Notes: generated by a model from the sequence alone, not told the origin. A stretch of DNA of 14,509 nt from an uncultured bacterium (GCA_946479205.1 CAMLFJ010000018.1:1-14509), one strand, 5' to 3'. Counted from the stretch's first letter, positions 1-7,115 are shown. Numbers and translations: made by a program.

Positions 1-675
1 GGCTTCGCGGAGCTGGTGCGCGTGCCCGCGCCCAACGTGGAGCACGCCGCCTTCCGGCTTCCCGCCGGGATGAGCGAGGAGACCGCGTCCTTCACCGAGC
101 CGCTGGCCTGCTGCCTGCGCGCGGTCAAGCGGAGCCGGGTGGCCGCGGGCGACACCGCGCTCGTGGTGGGCCTGGGCTCGATCGGTTGTCTCCTGGCGCA
201 GCTCCTGGCCCTCGAGGGCGCGCGCGTCCTGGCCTCCGATCTGCTGGAGAGCCGCCGCGCGCTGGGGGGCCGGATGGGCGCGCAGGTCTTCGATGGCGAC
301 GCGGCGCTGGACGCCGCGCTCCGGGACGCGACCGACGGGCGGGGCGCCGATCTCGTGATCGTCACCGCGGGCGGCGCGGCGGTGCTGCCCGCCGCGGCCG
401 CCCGCGTCCGGGACGGCGGGACGCTGCACTACTTCGCGGGCGGCGGGGGGGACAGCCTGCCGCTGTCGCTCGGAGCGCTCTACCACCGCGAGCTGACCCT
501 CACCGCGACCTACTCCTCCTCGCCGGCCGATCTGGAGGAGGCGTTCGCGCTGCTCGCGGGAGACCGGATCCGCGTGGACGGCCTCATCAGCCACCGGCTC
601 CCGCTCGGGCGCCTGGGCGAAGGGGTGGAGCTGATGCGCCGTCACGAGGCGGTGAAGGTCTACGTGATCCCGTAG
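1..675 (+). CDS. Zinc-dependent alcohol dehydrogenase, medium-chain (MDR) family, 5' end missing
   Basis: The reading frame is open from the first base of the window, so the gene is cut at its 5' end; 224 residues are present out of about 340 usual for the family. What remains is the end of the GroES-like catalytic domain, with a TEPLACCLRA segment (the Glu of the EPLA motif helps at the catalytic zinc in this family), and the full Rossmann domain with GLGSIG for NAD(P)H binding, followed by the closing catalytic strands. The catalytic and structural zinc cysteines lie in the missing part. It stops 2 nt before a second MDR gene that is clearly a paralogue, with the same EPLAC block, spacing and xGCLLA after the glycine motif. 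Such enzymes oxidise secondary alcohols or polyols with NAD(P)+; the substrate cannot be told from sequence. Family assignment is firm and function is generic. Confidence 0.9.
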   Translation, partial: GFAELVRVPAPNVEHAAFRLPAGMSEETASFTEPLACCLRAVKRSRVAAGDTALVVGLGSIGCLLAQLLALEGARVLASDLLESRRALGGRMGAQVFDGDAALDAALRDATDGRGADLVIVTAGGAAVLPAAAARVRDGGTLHYFAGGGGDSLPLSLGALYHRELTLTATYSSSPADLEEAFALLAGDRIRVDGLISHRLPLGRLGEGVELMRRHEAVKVYVIP

Positions 676-677
676 CC

Positions 678-1709
678 ATGCGGGCCCAGGTGTTCTACGG
701 GCCGGGCGATCTGCGCTTCGAGGACGTGCCGGTGCCCCAGCCGGAGCCCGGCGGTCTCGTGGTGCGGGTGGAGGCGGCGCTCACCTGCGGCACCGACGTC
801 AAGACCCTGCGCCGCGGCCATCCCGTCATGATCCCGCACGTGCCCACCGTGTTCGGGCACGAGCTGGCCGGCGTGGTCACCGCGGCGGGGCGCGGCGCGC
901 CCGGCGTGAAGGAAGGCGACCGGATCGTCGCCGCCAACTCGGCGCCGTGCGGGCAGTGTCGCCTGTGCGCGGCCGGCCGGCCGAATCTCTGCGAGGACCT
1001 GCTCTTCGTCAACGGGGCCTACGGCCAGTACATCGCGCTGCCACCGCGGCTGGTCGCCCGGAACGTGGTGCGGATCGGGCCGGGGCTGGCCGCCTCGAGC
1101 GCCGCCTTCGCGGAGCCGCTGGCCTGCGCCCTGCTGGGCGTGGAGCGGGGCCGCGTGGAGGCCGGCATGACGGTCGTCATCTGGGGCCACGGCCCCCTGG
1201 GCTGCCTGCTGGCTCTCGCGGCCCGCCAGCGGGGGGCGCAGGCGGTGATCGTGGGGAAGGCGGGCTGGCGCCTGGAGCGGGTGCGGACCCTGGGGCTCGG
1301 GACCTGCCTGGACGCCCTGTCCGTCCCCGACCTGATGGGGCACCTGCGGGGGCTGACCGGGGGGCGGGGGCCAGACGTAACCATCGATGCGACCGGCCGT
1401 CCGGAGGTCTGGGAGCAGGCCATAGATGGCGTCGGTCGGGGAGGCACCGTGGTACTGTTTGGAGGCTGCGCCCCGGGCACCTCGGTGCGGGTGGACACGC
1501 GTCGAGCCCACTACGAAGAGCTCACGCTGGTCGGGGCTTTCCACCACACCCCGGCCATGATCCGACGCGCTGTGGAGCTTCTTGCCTCGAAGGCGATCGA
1601 GCCCGGGGGGCTGCTGACTCATCGTATGGGGCTGGGGCAGGTGAAAGAAGCGCTCGCCCTGATGGAGCGTGGTGAGACCATGAAGGTGCTGGTGGATCCC
1701 TGGCAATGA
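678..1709 (+). CDS. Zinc-dependent alcohol dehydrogenase, MDR family (second of a tandem pair)
   Basis: This is a complete 343-residue MDR dehydrogenase, normal length for the family. Visible features in order: catalytic zinc ligands C37 (in TCGTD) and H61-E62 (GHE), four structural-zinc cysteines C91, C94, C97 and C105 in the CGQCRLC loop, E146 in the AEPLAC motif, and a Rossmann glycine motif GHGPLG at 170-175. The second glycine position is preceded by His rather than the more usual Leu or Ala. The start ATG lies 2 nt after the upstream dehydrogenase stop, and its stop overlaps the next ATG (ATGA), so translation is probably coupled along the run. The enzyme should be a cytosolic NAD(P)-dependent oxidoreductase acting on an alcohol or polyol. 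Two adjacent paralogues suggest either consecutive steps or paired substrates in one pathway. From about 1370 onward third codon positions are visibly less GC-rich (gta, ata, ttt, gga) than in the first part. Confidence 0.93.
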   Translation: MRAQVFYGPGDLRFEDVPVPQPEPGGLVVRVEAALTCGTDVKTLRRGHPVMIPHVPTVFGHELAGVVTAAGRGAPGVKEGDRIVAANSAPCGQCRLCAAGRPNLCEDLLFVNGAYGQYIALPPRLVARNVVRIGPGLAASSAAFAEPLACALLGVERGRVEAGMTVVIWGHGPLGCLLALAARQRGAQAVIVGKAGWRLERVRTLGLGTCLDALSVPDLMGHLRGLTGGRGPDVTIDATGRPEVWEQAIDGVGRGGTVVLFGGCAPGTSVRVDTRRAHYEELTLVGAFHHTPAMIRRAVELLASKAIEPGGLLTHRMGLGQVKEALALMERGETMKVLVDPWQ

Positions 1710-2320
1710 GCAACGATTACCGGAGACGAGGGGTCTCGGCGGCCGCGGTGGTGCTGGCCGTGCTGGCCCTGGTATATCCGGTGGCGGCCTTCGATCCCGA
1801 GGCCACTTTCGCCAAGGGAACCACGGTCTTCGGCCTGCAGGTCGGGGGCGGCGTGGCCAACAACATCGAAGGCCACCGGACGCTCAGCGACATCTCGTTC
1901 CTGAATGCGGCCCCGCGGGTGTCCTACCTCTTCTTCTCGCCGTTCGGGAGCGGCCTCCTCCGGAGCGCGCTCGAGCCGGGGGTCGAGGGGTGGTTCCAGT
2001 ACTACCTCTCCCCGAACGAAGCCACGGCCGAGGGCGTCAAGCTCGCGATGCGGTATCATCTGATCGGCTTCGGGCGGCTGGTCCCGTACTTCGAGGCCAC
2101 CGCGGGAGCGGGGGGCACGAGCCTGCGGGTGAAGGAGATCGACTCGGCCTTCACCTTCGTGGTCGAGGCCGGAGGGGGCCTGGCGTACTTCGTCACGGAC
2201 ACGGTTGCGCTCAATGCGGGTTATCGCTTCCAGCACATCTCGAACGGACACACCTCGAGCCCGAACCGGGGCTTCAACTCCGACACCGGGATAGGTGGCG
2301 TCTCGTTCTATTTCAAGTGA
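1706..2320 (+). CDS. PagL-like lipid A 3-O-deacylase / acyloxyacyl hydrolase family outer-membrane protein
   Basis: This 204-residue protein has an N-terminal signal peptide (basic YRRR, then a hydrophobic stretch, likely cleaved after VAA at 28) and alternating beta-strand character ending in an aromatic C-terminus (FYFK), as in small outer-membrane beta-barrels. The motif [19 protein letters not shown] at 174-192 matches the PagL active-site strand: H177 and S179 correspond to the catalytic His and Ser, followed by the conserved Asn. In Pseudomonas PagL a Glu lies 12 residues after the Ser; here that position is N191. PagL removes the 3-O-linked acyl chain of lipid A in the outer membrane, so the gene implies an LPS-bearing host. 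Its ATG overlaps the stop of the upstream dehydrogenase (ATGA). Third codon positions are somewhat less GC-rich than in ispH downstream. Family confidence is good; activity is less sure because of the Glu change. Confidence 0.82.
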   Translation: MSNDYRRRGVSAAAVVLAVLALVYPVAAFDPEATFAKGTTVFGLQVGGGVANNIEGHRTLSDISFLNAAPRVSYLFFSPFGSGLLRSALEPGVEGWFQYYLSPNEATAEGVKLAMRYHLIGFGRLVPYFEATAGAGGTSLRVKEIDSAFTFVVEAGGGLAYFVTDTVALNAGYRFQHISNGHTSSPNRGFNSDTGIGGVSFYFK

Positions 2321-2327
2321 GGGCACC

Positions 2328-3332
2328 ATGACCACGCCGCTGCCGCTGCAACAGATCGTGCTGGCCGGGCCCCGGGGCTTCTGCGCCGGGGTGGACCGCG
2401 CCATTGACATCGTCGAGCTCGCGCTCCAGGTGTGCCCGCCTCCGGTCTACGTACGCAAGGAGATCGTGCACAACCGGCACGTGGTCGAGGCCCTCCGGGC
2501 CAAGGGCGCCCACTTCGTGGACGAGCTGGACGAGGTGCCCGACGACGCCACCGTGATCTTCAGCGCCCACGGCATCTCGCCGGCGGTGCGCGCGGAGGCC
2601 CACCGGCGCGGGCTGCGGGTGATCGACGCCACCTGCCCGCTCGTCACCAAGGTGCATCTCGAAGCCGTCCGGTACGCGCGCGAGGGCTACTCCATCATCC
2701 TGGTCGGCCACGCCGATCACGACGAGGTCGTGGGGACCATGGGCGAGGCGCCGGACCGCATGTTCCTGATCGCCCATCCGGAGGACGTCGACAAGCTCAA
2801 GGTGGCCGATCCCGACAAGGTGGCCTATCTCACCCAGACCACGCTGTCGGTGGACGACACCCGGGACTGCATCGAGGCGCTGCGGCGCCGCTTCCCCAAG
2901 ATCGTCGGGCCGGCCAAGGACGACATCTGCTACGCGACCCAGAATCGCCAGGCCGCGGTGAAGACGGTGGCGGGGGCGGTGGACGTGCTGCTGGTCATCG
3001 GGGCGGCGAACAGCTCGAACGCCAACCGGCTCGTCGAGGTCTCCACCGTCATGGGCACGCCGTCGTACCTGATCAACGACAAGAACGACATCAAGCCGGA
3101 GTGGCTCGAGGGCATGGGCCGCGTCGGGGTCACCGCGGGCGCCTCCACGCCCGAGTTCCTGGTGACCGAAGTGGTGGAGGAGCTGCGGCGCAAGCGCGCG
3201 TCCGACGTGCAGGAGGTCCACGTGGTCGAGGAGGACGTGCGCTTCGGCCTGCCCCGGGAGCTGGAGGACATCGCCAAGGCCGCGGGCAAGCCGCTGCCGC
3301 CGCGCAGCGGCGCGGTCGCGGTGACCCACTAG
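2328..3332 (+). CDS. ispH: 4-hydroxy-3-methylbut-2-enyl diphosphate reductase (IspH/LytB)
   Basis: IspH performs the last step of the MEP isoprenoid pathway, reducing HMBPP to IPP and DMAPP with an iron-sulfur cluster. The 334-residue protein carries the three conserved cluster cysteines, C19 ([13 protein letters not shown]), C103 ([11 protein letters not shown]) and C201 ([11 protein letters not shown]), plus HGISPAVR, the catalytic Glu E133 in [20 protein letters not shown], and the substrate-binding ANSSNANRL segment. Length is near the usual 310-340. I chose the ATG at 2328 rather than an in-frame GTG at 2295: the GTG lies inside the pagL-like gene, whereas TGAGGG lies 4 nt before the ATG and the conserved N-terminus begins right after it. 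The gene follows the pagL-like stop by 7 nt and precedes the FAH-family gene by 3 nt. No canonical isoprenoid partner is adjacent. Confidence 0.97.
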   Translation: MTTPLPLQQIVLAGPRGFCAGVDRAIDIVELALQVCPPPVYVRKEIVHNRHVVEALRAKGAHFVDELDEVPDDATVIFSAHGISPAVRAEAHRRGLRVIDATCPLVTKVHLEAVRYAREGYSIILVGHADHDEVVGTMGEAPDRMFLIAHPEDVDKLKVADPDKVAYLTQTTLSVDDTRDCIEALRRRFPKIVGPAKDDICYATQNRQAAVKTVAGAVDVLLVIGAANSSNANRLVEVSTVMGTPSYLINDKNDIKPEWLEGMGRVGVTAGASTPEFLVTEVVEELRRKRASDVQEVHVVEEDVRFGLPRELEDIAKAAGKPLPPRSGAVAVTH

Positions 3333-3335
3333 GCC

Positions 3336-4277
3336 ATGCGGCTCGTCACCTTCCGACGCGGGCGCGGCGAGCCCAAGCCGGGCGCGCTCTGGCAGGAGCA
3401 CGTGCTCGACCTGACCGGCCTCGCCAAGGATCTCGCGACCCAGCGGGGGACGGTGCGCCGCGGGCGCGGCGGGTTCCCGCGAACCGTGCTGGAGATCGTC
3501 CAGGGCGGCGAGGCGGTGATGGCGCTCACCCGCGAGGCGTGGGAGTACGGCCAGCGGCTCGTGGGGCAGACCCCCTCGGAGGAGCTGGCCCAGCGGCGGC
3601 TCGCCTACCCGGCCAAGCGGGTGCGACTGCTCGCCCCGATCCCGTCACCCGCCCGCAACGTGTTCTGCCTCGGGCGCAACTACGCCGACCACGCGGCGGA
3701 GCGCGGCGCCGCCGCGCCGGAGCATCCGGTCTACTTCACGAAGCCCGCGACCGCGGTGGTGGGGCCGGGCGACGACGTGGTGCACCACGCGATCACCAAG
3801 GAGCTCGACTACGAGGTCGAGCTGACCGCGGTGATCGGCACCGGCGGGCGCGACATCCCGCGGGCCGAGGCGCTCAAGCACGTCTTCGGCTACACGATCA
3901 TCAACGACGTGACCGCGCGGGATCTGCAGAAGCGCCACCAGCAGTGGTTCAAGGGCAAGTCGCTGGACACCTTCTGCCCGATGGGCCCGGTGCTGGTCAC
4001 CGCCGACGAGCTGCCGGATCCGCAGGCCCTCGCGATCTCGCTGCGGGTGAACGGCCAGGTCCGCCAGTCCAGCAATACCGCCAAGATGATCTTCCCGGTG
4101 GCCCAGTGCATCGAGGTGCTCTCCCAGGGCATGACGCTCCTGCCCGGGGACATCATCGCCACCGGGACGCCCGAGGGCGTCGGCGCGGCCAGCGGCAACT
4201 TCCTCAAGGCGGGCGACCGCATCGAGGCGGAAGTCGAGCACATCGGGGTCCTGCACAGCAAGATCGTTCGCCCTTAG
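3336..4277 (+). CDS. Fumarylacetoacetate hydrolase (FAH) family protein
   Basis: This 313-residue protein has a poorly conserved N-terminal domain (about 1-95) and a C-terminal FAH catalytic domain beginning at RLLAPIPSPARNVFCLGRNYADHA. The metal ligands of the family are visible: E160 and E162 in DYEVEL and D191 in NDVTARDLQ, along with KxxxTFCPMGP, NTAKMIFPVAQCIEVLS and the glycine-rich IATGTPEGVG loop. FAH-family enzymes hydrolyse, decarboxylate or isomerise C-C bonds of 2-oxo/enol acids at the end of aromatic catabolism (fumarylpyruvate, acylpyruvate, hydroxyheptadienedioate isomerase types). The exact substrate cannot be read from sequence. The ATG is 3 nt after the ispH stop, so it is probably the last gene of this run; a roughly 200-nt gap with a new promoter follows. 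Confidence 0.92.
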   Translation: MRLVTFRRGRGEPKPGALWQEHVLDLTGLAKDLATQRGTVRRGRGGFPRTVLEIVQGGEAVMALTREAWEYGQRLVGQTPSEELAQRRLAYPAKRVRLLAPIPSPARNVFCLGRNYADHAAERGAAAPEHPVYFTKPATAVVGPGDDVVHHAITKELDYEVELTAVIGTGGRDIPRAEALKHVFGYTIINDVTARDLQKRHQQWFKGKSLDTFCPMGPVLVTADELPDPQALAISLRVNGQVRQSSNTAKMIFPVAQCIEVLSQGMTLLPGDIIATGTPEGVGAASGNFLKAGDRIEAEVEHIGVLHSKIVRP

Positions 4278-4430
4278 GCGGGCCGCCGATAAGGGGCCGT
4301 CTGCTTCGTTGGCGCCCTCGACTGCCCGCTCAACGTAGAGAAAGTACGCCTCGCGGGCAGCCTTCGGGCGCCGCCTCGCAGCCGACCCCTTCTCGACGCC
4401 CCGGTAGCCGCTCACTACGCCTCCTTCTGA
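4278..4430 (-). other. Intergenic region with possible minus-strand small ORF start (unrecognised)
   Basis: There is no + strand gene here. On the minus strand a GTG at 4415 is preceded by AAGGAGG (4420-4426) with 4 nt spacing. It opens a frame whose first 46 or so codons fall in this gap, with a reasonably protein-like composition (MSGYRGVEKG..., then REAYFLYVERAVEG). The frame then continues antisense through the FAH-family gene to 3645, where it only shows the arginine/alanine-rich composition of a shadow frame. I do not recognise the peptide. It may be the remnant of a truncated gene, a short peptide, or chance. No convincing terminator hairpin with a T-tract was seen after the FAH gene. 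Confidence 0.2.
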
Positions 4431-4459
4431 TTGCAGGGTGCGCTCGGCCGGGCTAGCAT
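4431..4459 (+). promoter_or_regulatory. Sigma70-type promoter for the amidohydrolase gene
   Basis: TTGCAG at 4431-4436 and TAGCAT at 4454-4459 are separated by exactly 17 nt. Transcription would start near 4466, leaving a leader of only about 18 nt before the ATG at 4484. This is the first clear promoter-like pair after the upstream gene run and it lies in the only gap of about 200 nt in the window. The assignment rests on consensus match and spacing only. Confidence 0.5.
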
Positions 4460-4469
4460 GCTGGCCCGG
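4448..4469. repeat. 22-bp near-perfect palindrome overlapping the -10 box (operator candidate)
   Basis: The left half CCGGGCTAGCA and right half TGCTGGCCCGG form an inverted repeat with no spacer. Ten of the eleven base pairs are Watson-Crick and the remaining one is T/G, which would still wobble-pair in RNA. The dyad covers the whole -10 hexamer (4454-4459) and ends at the proposed transcription start, a classic place for repressor binding. It could alternatively form a hairpin just before the ribosome binding site if transcription started further upstream. Confidence 0.5.
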
Positions 4470-4483
4470 GAGGGCGTGTGGCC

Positions 4484-5938
4484 ATGCGAACGGTGATCGA
4501 GGGTGGGTGGGTCGTGGCGTGGAATGGCAAGAGCCACGAGGTTCACGAGCAGGGGAGCGTGGTGTTCGAGGGCGATCGCGTGGTGCACGCGGGGCCCGCG
4601 TGGACGGGGGCCGCGGATGCGCGCATCGCGGCGCGCGGCAAGCTGGTCTCGCCCGGCTTCATCAATACCCACGTGCACACCGCGGGCGGCGGGGGTGACT
4701 ACCTGCTGCTCGACATGGCCAAGAACGACTACCGCACCGCCAACTACATGGCCTTCGCGGCGCCGCTCAAGGGCAAGATGCAGCCGCCGCCCGCCGAGCC
4801 CACCGCGGCGATCCGCGCCTTCACCTTTCTGCACGCGCTGAAGAACGGGACGACCACCGTCATCGACGTGGGCGGCCTGCGCGGCGACTGGGAGGGCTAC
4901 GCGCGCCTGGTGGACGATCTCGGGGTGCGCGTCTACGGCGGCCCGCCGTTCCGCGACCGCGACACCTACACGGACGCGCAGGGCCGCCTCTACTACGACG
5001 AGGACGCGGCGGCCGGCCGGTCGCGCCTGCAGGAGGCGGTGGACTTCGGGCGCAAGTTCGACGGCGCCGCGGGGGGCCGGCTGCGCATGCTCTTCAACGC
5101 GGCCCAGGTCGAGACGTGCAGCGAGCCGCTGCTCCGGGCCGGCAAGGACGCGGCGCGCGCCCAGAGCGCGCCGATCCACACCCACGCGGGCGGCAACCTC
5201 GTCGAGTTCCAGCGCATCATGGACGAGTACCGCAAGACGCCGATCCGCTTCCTGGCCGACATCGGCTTCCTCGACGACCGCACCCTGCTCGGCCACGCGG
5301 TCTTCACCACCGCGCACGACTGGTCGCGCTACCCGTTCGGCGACGACGTGCGCGTGCTCGCCGAGCGCGGCTCGACCGTCGGGCACTGCCCGTACAAGTA
5401 CGCGAAGATGGCGATGACGCTCCACTCCTTCCAGCGCTACCTGGACGCGGGCGTGACGCTGGCGCTCGGCACCGATACCTATCCGCTCGACATGGTGTCG
5501 GAGCTCCGGTGGGCGTCCATCCTGGCCAAGGTCACCGACGGCAACTACCAGGCCGGCCTCGCCCGCGACGTCTTCAACGCGGCCACCGTGGGCGGCTGCC
5601 GCTTCCTGGGACGGGAGGACCTCGGGCGGCTCGCCCCGGGCGCCAAGGCCGACATCCTGCTGATCAACCTGGACCACGTCGGCGGATCGCTCTACGCGGA
5701 CCCGATCAAGGCGCTGGTGGATGGGGCGTCGGGCCGCGACGTGGATACCGCCATCGTGGACGGCCAGGTGCTGGTGCAGGGAGGGCGGGCCACGCGCGTG
5801 GACGAGGACGCGGTGTACGCGAAGGCGCGCGAGGTCACCCAGCACTACTGGAGCCGCGTGCCGTCCTGGCGGTGGGACGGCGCGACCGTGGACCAGATCG
5901 TGCCGCCCGCGTTTCCCATCCGCCGGGCGGGCGCGTGA
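4484..5938 (+). CDS. Amidohydrolase, TRZ/ATZ (chlorohydrolase/guanine deaminase-like) family
   Basis: This 484-residue metal-dependent hydrolase has the composite layout of the subtype III amidohydrolases: an N-terminal beta-sandwich part, then the TIM barrel opening with NTHVHT (metal ligands H64 and H66), HTHAGG with H234, LLGHAVFT with H271, the catalytic Asp in GTDTYPLD (D331), and a C-terminal sandwich segment (LAPGAKADILLINLDH). GHCPYKYAKM replaces the HCPxSN motif of the well-known members. The family deaminates or dechlorinates N-heterocycles and related amidines; the substrate here is unknown. I chose ATG 4484 because GGGAGGG at 4468-4474 sits 9 nt upstream; a GTG at 4478 in the same frame would be too close. 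After its TGA the same frame stays open for 23 more codons to 6010. It probably forms a unit with the following UroD-family gene. Confidence 0.9.
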   Translation: MRTVIEGGWVVAWNGKSHEVHEQGSVVFEGDRVVHAGPAWTGAADARIAARGKLVSPGFINTHVHTAGGGGDYLLLDMAKNDYRTANYMAFAAPLKGKMQPPPAEPTAAIRAFTFLHALKNGTTTVIDVGGLRGDWEGYARLVDDLGVRVYGGPPFRDRDTYTDAQGRLYYDEDAAAGRSRLQEAVDFGRKFDGAAGGRLRMLFNAAQVETCSEPLLRAGKDAARAQSAPIHTHAGGNLVEFQRIMDEYRKTPIRFLADIGFLDDRTLLGHAVFTTAHDWSRYPFGDDVRVLAERGSTVGHCPYKYAKMAMTLHSFQRYLDAGVTLALGTDTYPLDMVSELRWASILAKVTDGNYQAGLARDVFNAATVGGCRFLGREDLGRLAPGAKADILLINLDHVGGSLYADPIKALVDGASGRDVDTAIVDGQVLVQGGRATRVDEDAVYAKAREVTQHYWSRVPSWRWDGATVDQIVPPAFPIRRAGA

Positions 5939-6006
5939 GGCGCGCCGTCGCTGCTGCAGCCGCTGGCGCGCCGGCTGATCGCCCGCGCGGAGGAGGGGGG
6001 CTCCCC

Positions 6007-6075
6007 ATGAGCACGACGATCGCCCGGAATTCCCACGCCGCTCCCCGCGAGGCGCCGGGGGGCCGCGCGCGATGA
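6007..6075 (+). CDS. Candidate 22-residue leader/small ORF upstream of the UroD-family gene
   Basis: The 133-nt gap between the amidohydrolase and UroD-family genes contains a very purine-rich GGAGGAGGGGGG (5989-6000), followed 6 nt later by ATG at 6007. That frame encodes a short basic peptide (MSTTIARNSH...) and ends in TGA at 6073-6075, which overlaps the UroD-family ATG at 6072 as ATGA. The same frame is open back to a GTG at 5935 that overlaps the amidohydrolase stop (GTGA), giving a 46-residue alternative rich in Ala and Gly. A short CTCC (6001-6004) could pair with GGAG (5992-5995) and mask the ribosome site. The most likely role, if any, is translational coupling; the peptide resembles nothing I know, and chance is possible in such GC-rich DNA. 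Confidence 0.35.
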   Translation: MSTTIARNSHAAPREAPGGRAR

Positions 6076-7082
6076 GTCCGGCCGGCACGATGACGAAGCG
6101 GCAGCGGGTGACCGCGGCGCTCGCGGGCCAAGCGGTGGACCGGGTGCCGCTCGCGTTCTGGCTTCACAACTTCGCGACCGAGAACTCGGCGAAGGGCCTG
6201 GCCGACGAGACGCTGCGGCTCGCGCGGGCCTTCGACTGGGACTTCCTCAAGCCGCAGTCGCGCGCCCAGTGCTTCGCCGAGATGTGGGGGCTGACCTACG
6301 CGCCGTCCGGCGACAAGGCGAAGCCATACACGGTCACGCACGCGCCGGTGGGCTCGGCCGACGACCTGGCGCGCCTGCCCACCGCCGATCCCCGCGAGGG
6401 CGCGCTCGGCGAGCAGCTCGAGGCGCTCCGGCTCATCCGTGCCGCGGTCGGCCCCGACGTGCCGATCATCTGGACGGTGTTCGCGCCGCCGATGATCCTG
6501 CCGATGCTGGCCCGCGGCGGCCGGGACCAGGCGATGCGCTTCCTCCGCGATGCCCCGCGCGAGACCGCGCGCGCGTTCGACGTGATGGCGGAGACCCTCG
6601 CGGAGTACGCGCGCCTCTGCCTGGCCGCGGGCGCGGACGGGCTCTTCTACGCCACCAACGTGGCGACGCGGGCCCTCATGACCGCGGAGGAGTGTCGGCG
6701 CTGGCAGCGCCCGTGGGACCTGCGCATCCTGAAGGCGGTCGAGGCGGCCCCGTTCAACCTGCTCCACGTCTGCGGAGCCGGCATCCAGCTCGAGGAGTTC
6801 GCGGACTACCCGGTCACCGCCTTCTCGTTCGCGACGGTGCCCGGCAACCCGACCCTCACCGAGGCGCGCGCGCGCACCGGGCGCGCGGTGGTGGGCGGGC
6901 TACCCGCCAAGCCCGAGATCGCGGGCATGACGGAGGCCGCGCTCGTCGAGCGGGCTCGGGCCGCCACGCGCGAGATGGACCGCGGCCTCCTGCTCGGGCC
7001 CGACTGCTCGATCAATCCCGAGACGCCGGAACGGCTGCTCCACGCGGTCGGCCAGGTGGTACGGCACAGCGCATCATCTTGA
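6072..7082 (+). CDS. Uroporphyrinogen decarboxylase-family protein, MtaA/CmuA-like (possible cobalamin/thiol methyltransferase)
   Basis: This 336-residue TIM-barrel protein has the UroD-family start MTKRQRVTAALAGQAVDRVPLAFW and conserved internal blocks (IWTVFAPPMI, GADGLFYATN, LLHVCG, VVGGL). It lacks the arginine-rich N-terminal PxWxMRQAGR motif of true HemE, so heme synthesis is unlikely. It has the H-x-C...C zinc signature of the methyltransferase branch (MtaA, MtbA, CmuA): H232 and C234 in LLHVCG, and C312 in LLGPDCSI. Proteins of that branch move methyl groups between corrinoid proteins and thiols, or act in demethylation; no corrinoid protein gene is seen here. ATG 6072 overlaps the stop of a small upstream ORF; a second in-frame ATG at 6090 would start exactly at the family's conserved MTKR and is a real alternative. 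The upstream amidohydrolase suggests a shared catabolic role. Confidence 0.85.
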   Translation: MSPAGTMTKRQRVTAALAGQAVDRVPLAFWLHNFATENSAKGLADETLRLARAFDWDFLKPQSRAQCFAEMWGLTYAPSGDKAKPYTVTHAPVGSADDLARLPTADPREGALGEQLEALRLIRAAVGPDVPIIWTVFAPPMILPMLARGGRDQAMRFLRDAPRETARAFDVMAETLAEYARLCLAAGADGLFYATNVATRALMTAEECRRWQRPWDLRILKAVEAAPFNLLHVCGAGIQLEEFADYPVTAFSFATVPGNPTLTEARARTGRAVVGGLPAKPEIAGMTEAALVERARAATREMDRGLLLGPDCSINPETPERLLHAVGQVVRHSASS

Positions 7083-7106
7083 CCGCTGGAAGGCCCCGTA
7101 ACGCTG

Positions 7107-7115
7107 TGGTAGCAT
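7107..7115 (+). promoter_or_regulatory. Possible extended -10 promoter element before the EF-G2 gene
   Basis: TGGTAGCAT at 7107-7115 fits an extended -10 element (TGn plus TAGCAT, the same hexamer as at the amidohydrolase promoter). The -35 position has no good match; a TTGACC at 7079-7084 is 25 nt away, too far to be a normal partner. TGTGG (7105-7109) and CCACA (7120-7124 or so) form a 5-bp inverted repeat around the hexamer. The 82-nt gap between the UroD-family stop and the EF-G2 start is otherwise featureless apart from the ribosome site. Confidence 0.3.

Noticed and set aside
186..677. Upstream extension of the second dehydrogenase frame into the first dehydrogenase gene
   Set aside because: The extension is Arg/Gly/Pro-rich shadow sequence; the family N-terminus starts exactly at the ATG at 678.
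4278..4447. tRNA or small RNA gene in the gap after the FAH-family gene
   Set aside because: No cloverleaf, GGTTCGA-type T-arm or other RNA landmark could be found on either strand.
2432..4456. A 674-codon + strand frame spanning ispH and the FAH-family gene
   Set aside because: Out-of-frame shadow of two well-supported genes, with Arg/Gly/Ala-rich text and no motif.
4415..6088. A 557-codon minus-strand open frame across the amidohydrolase gene
   Set aside because: Shadow of the amidohydrolase, with repetitive Arg/Val/His composition and no motif.
7079..7084. TTGACC as a -35 box for the EF-G2 gene
   Set aside because: No acceptable -10 hexamer lies 15-19 nt downstream; the nearest good one (TAGCAT at 7110) is 25 nt away.
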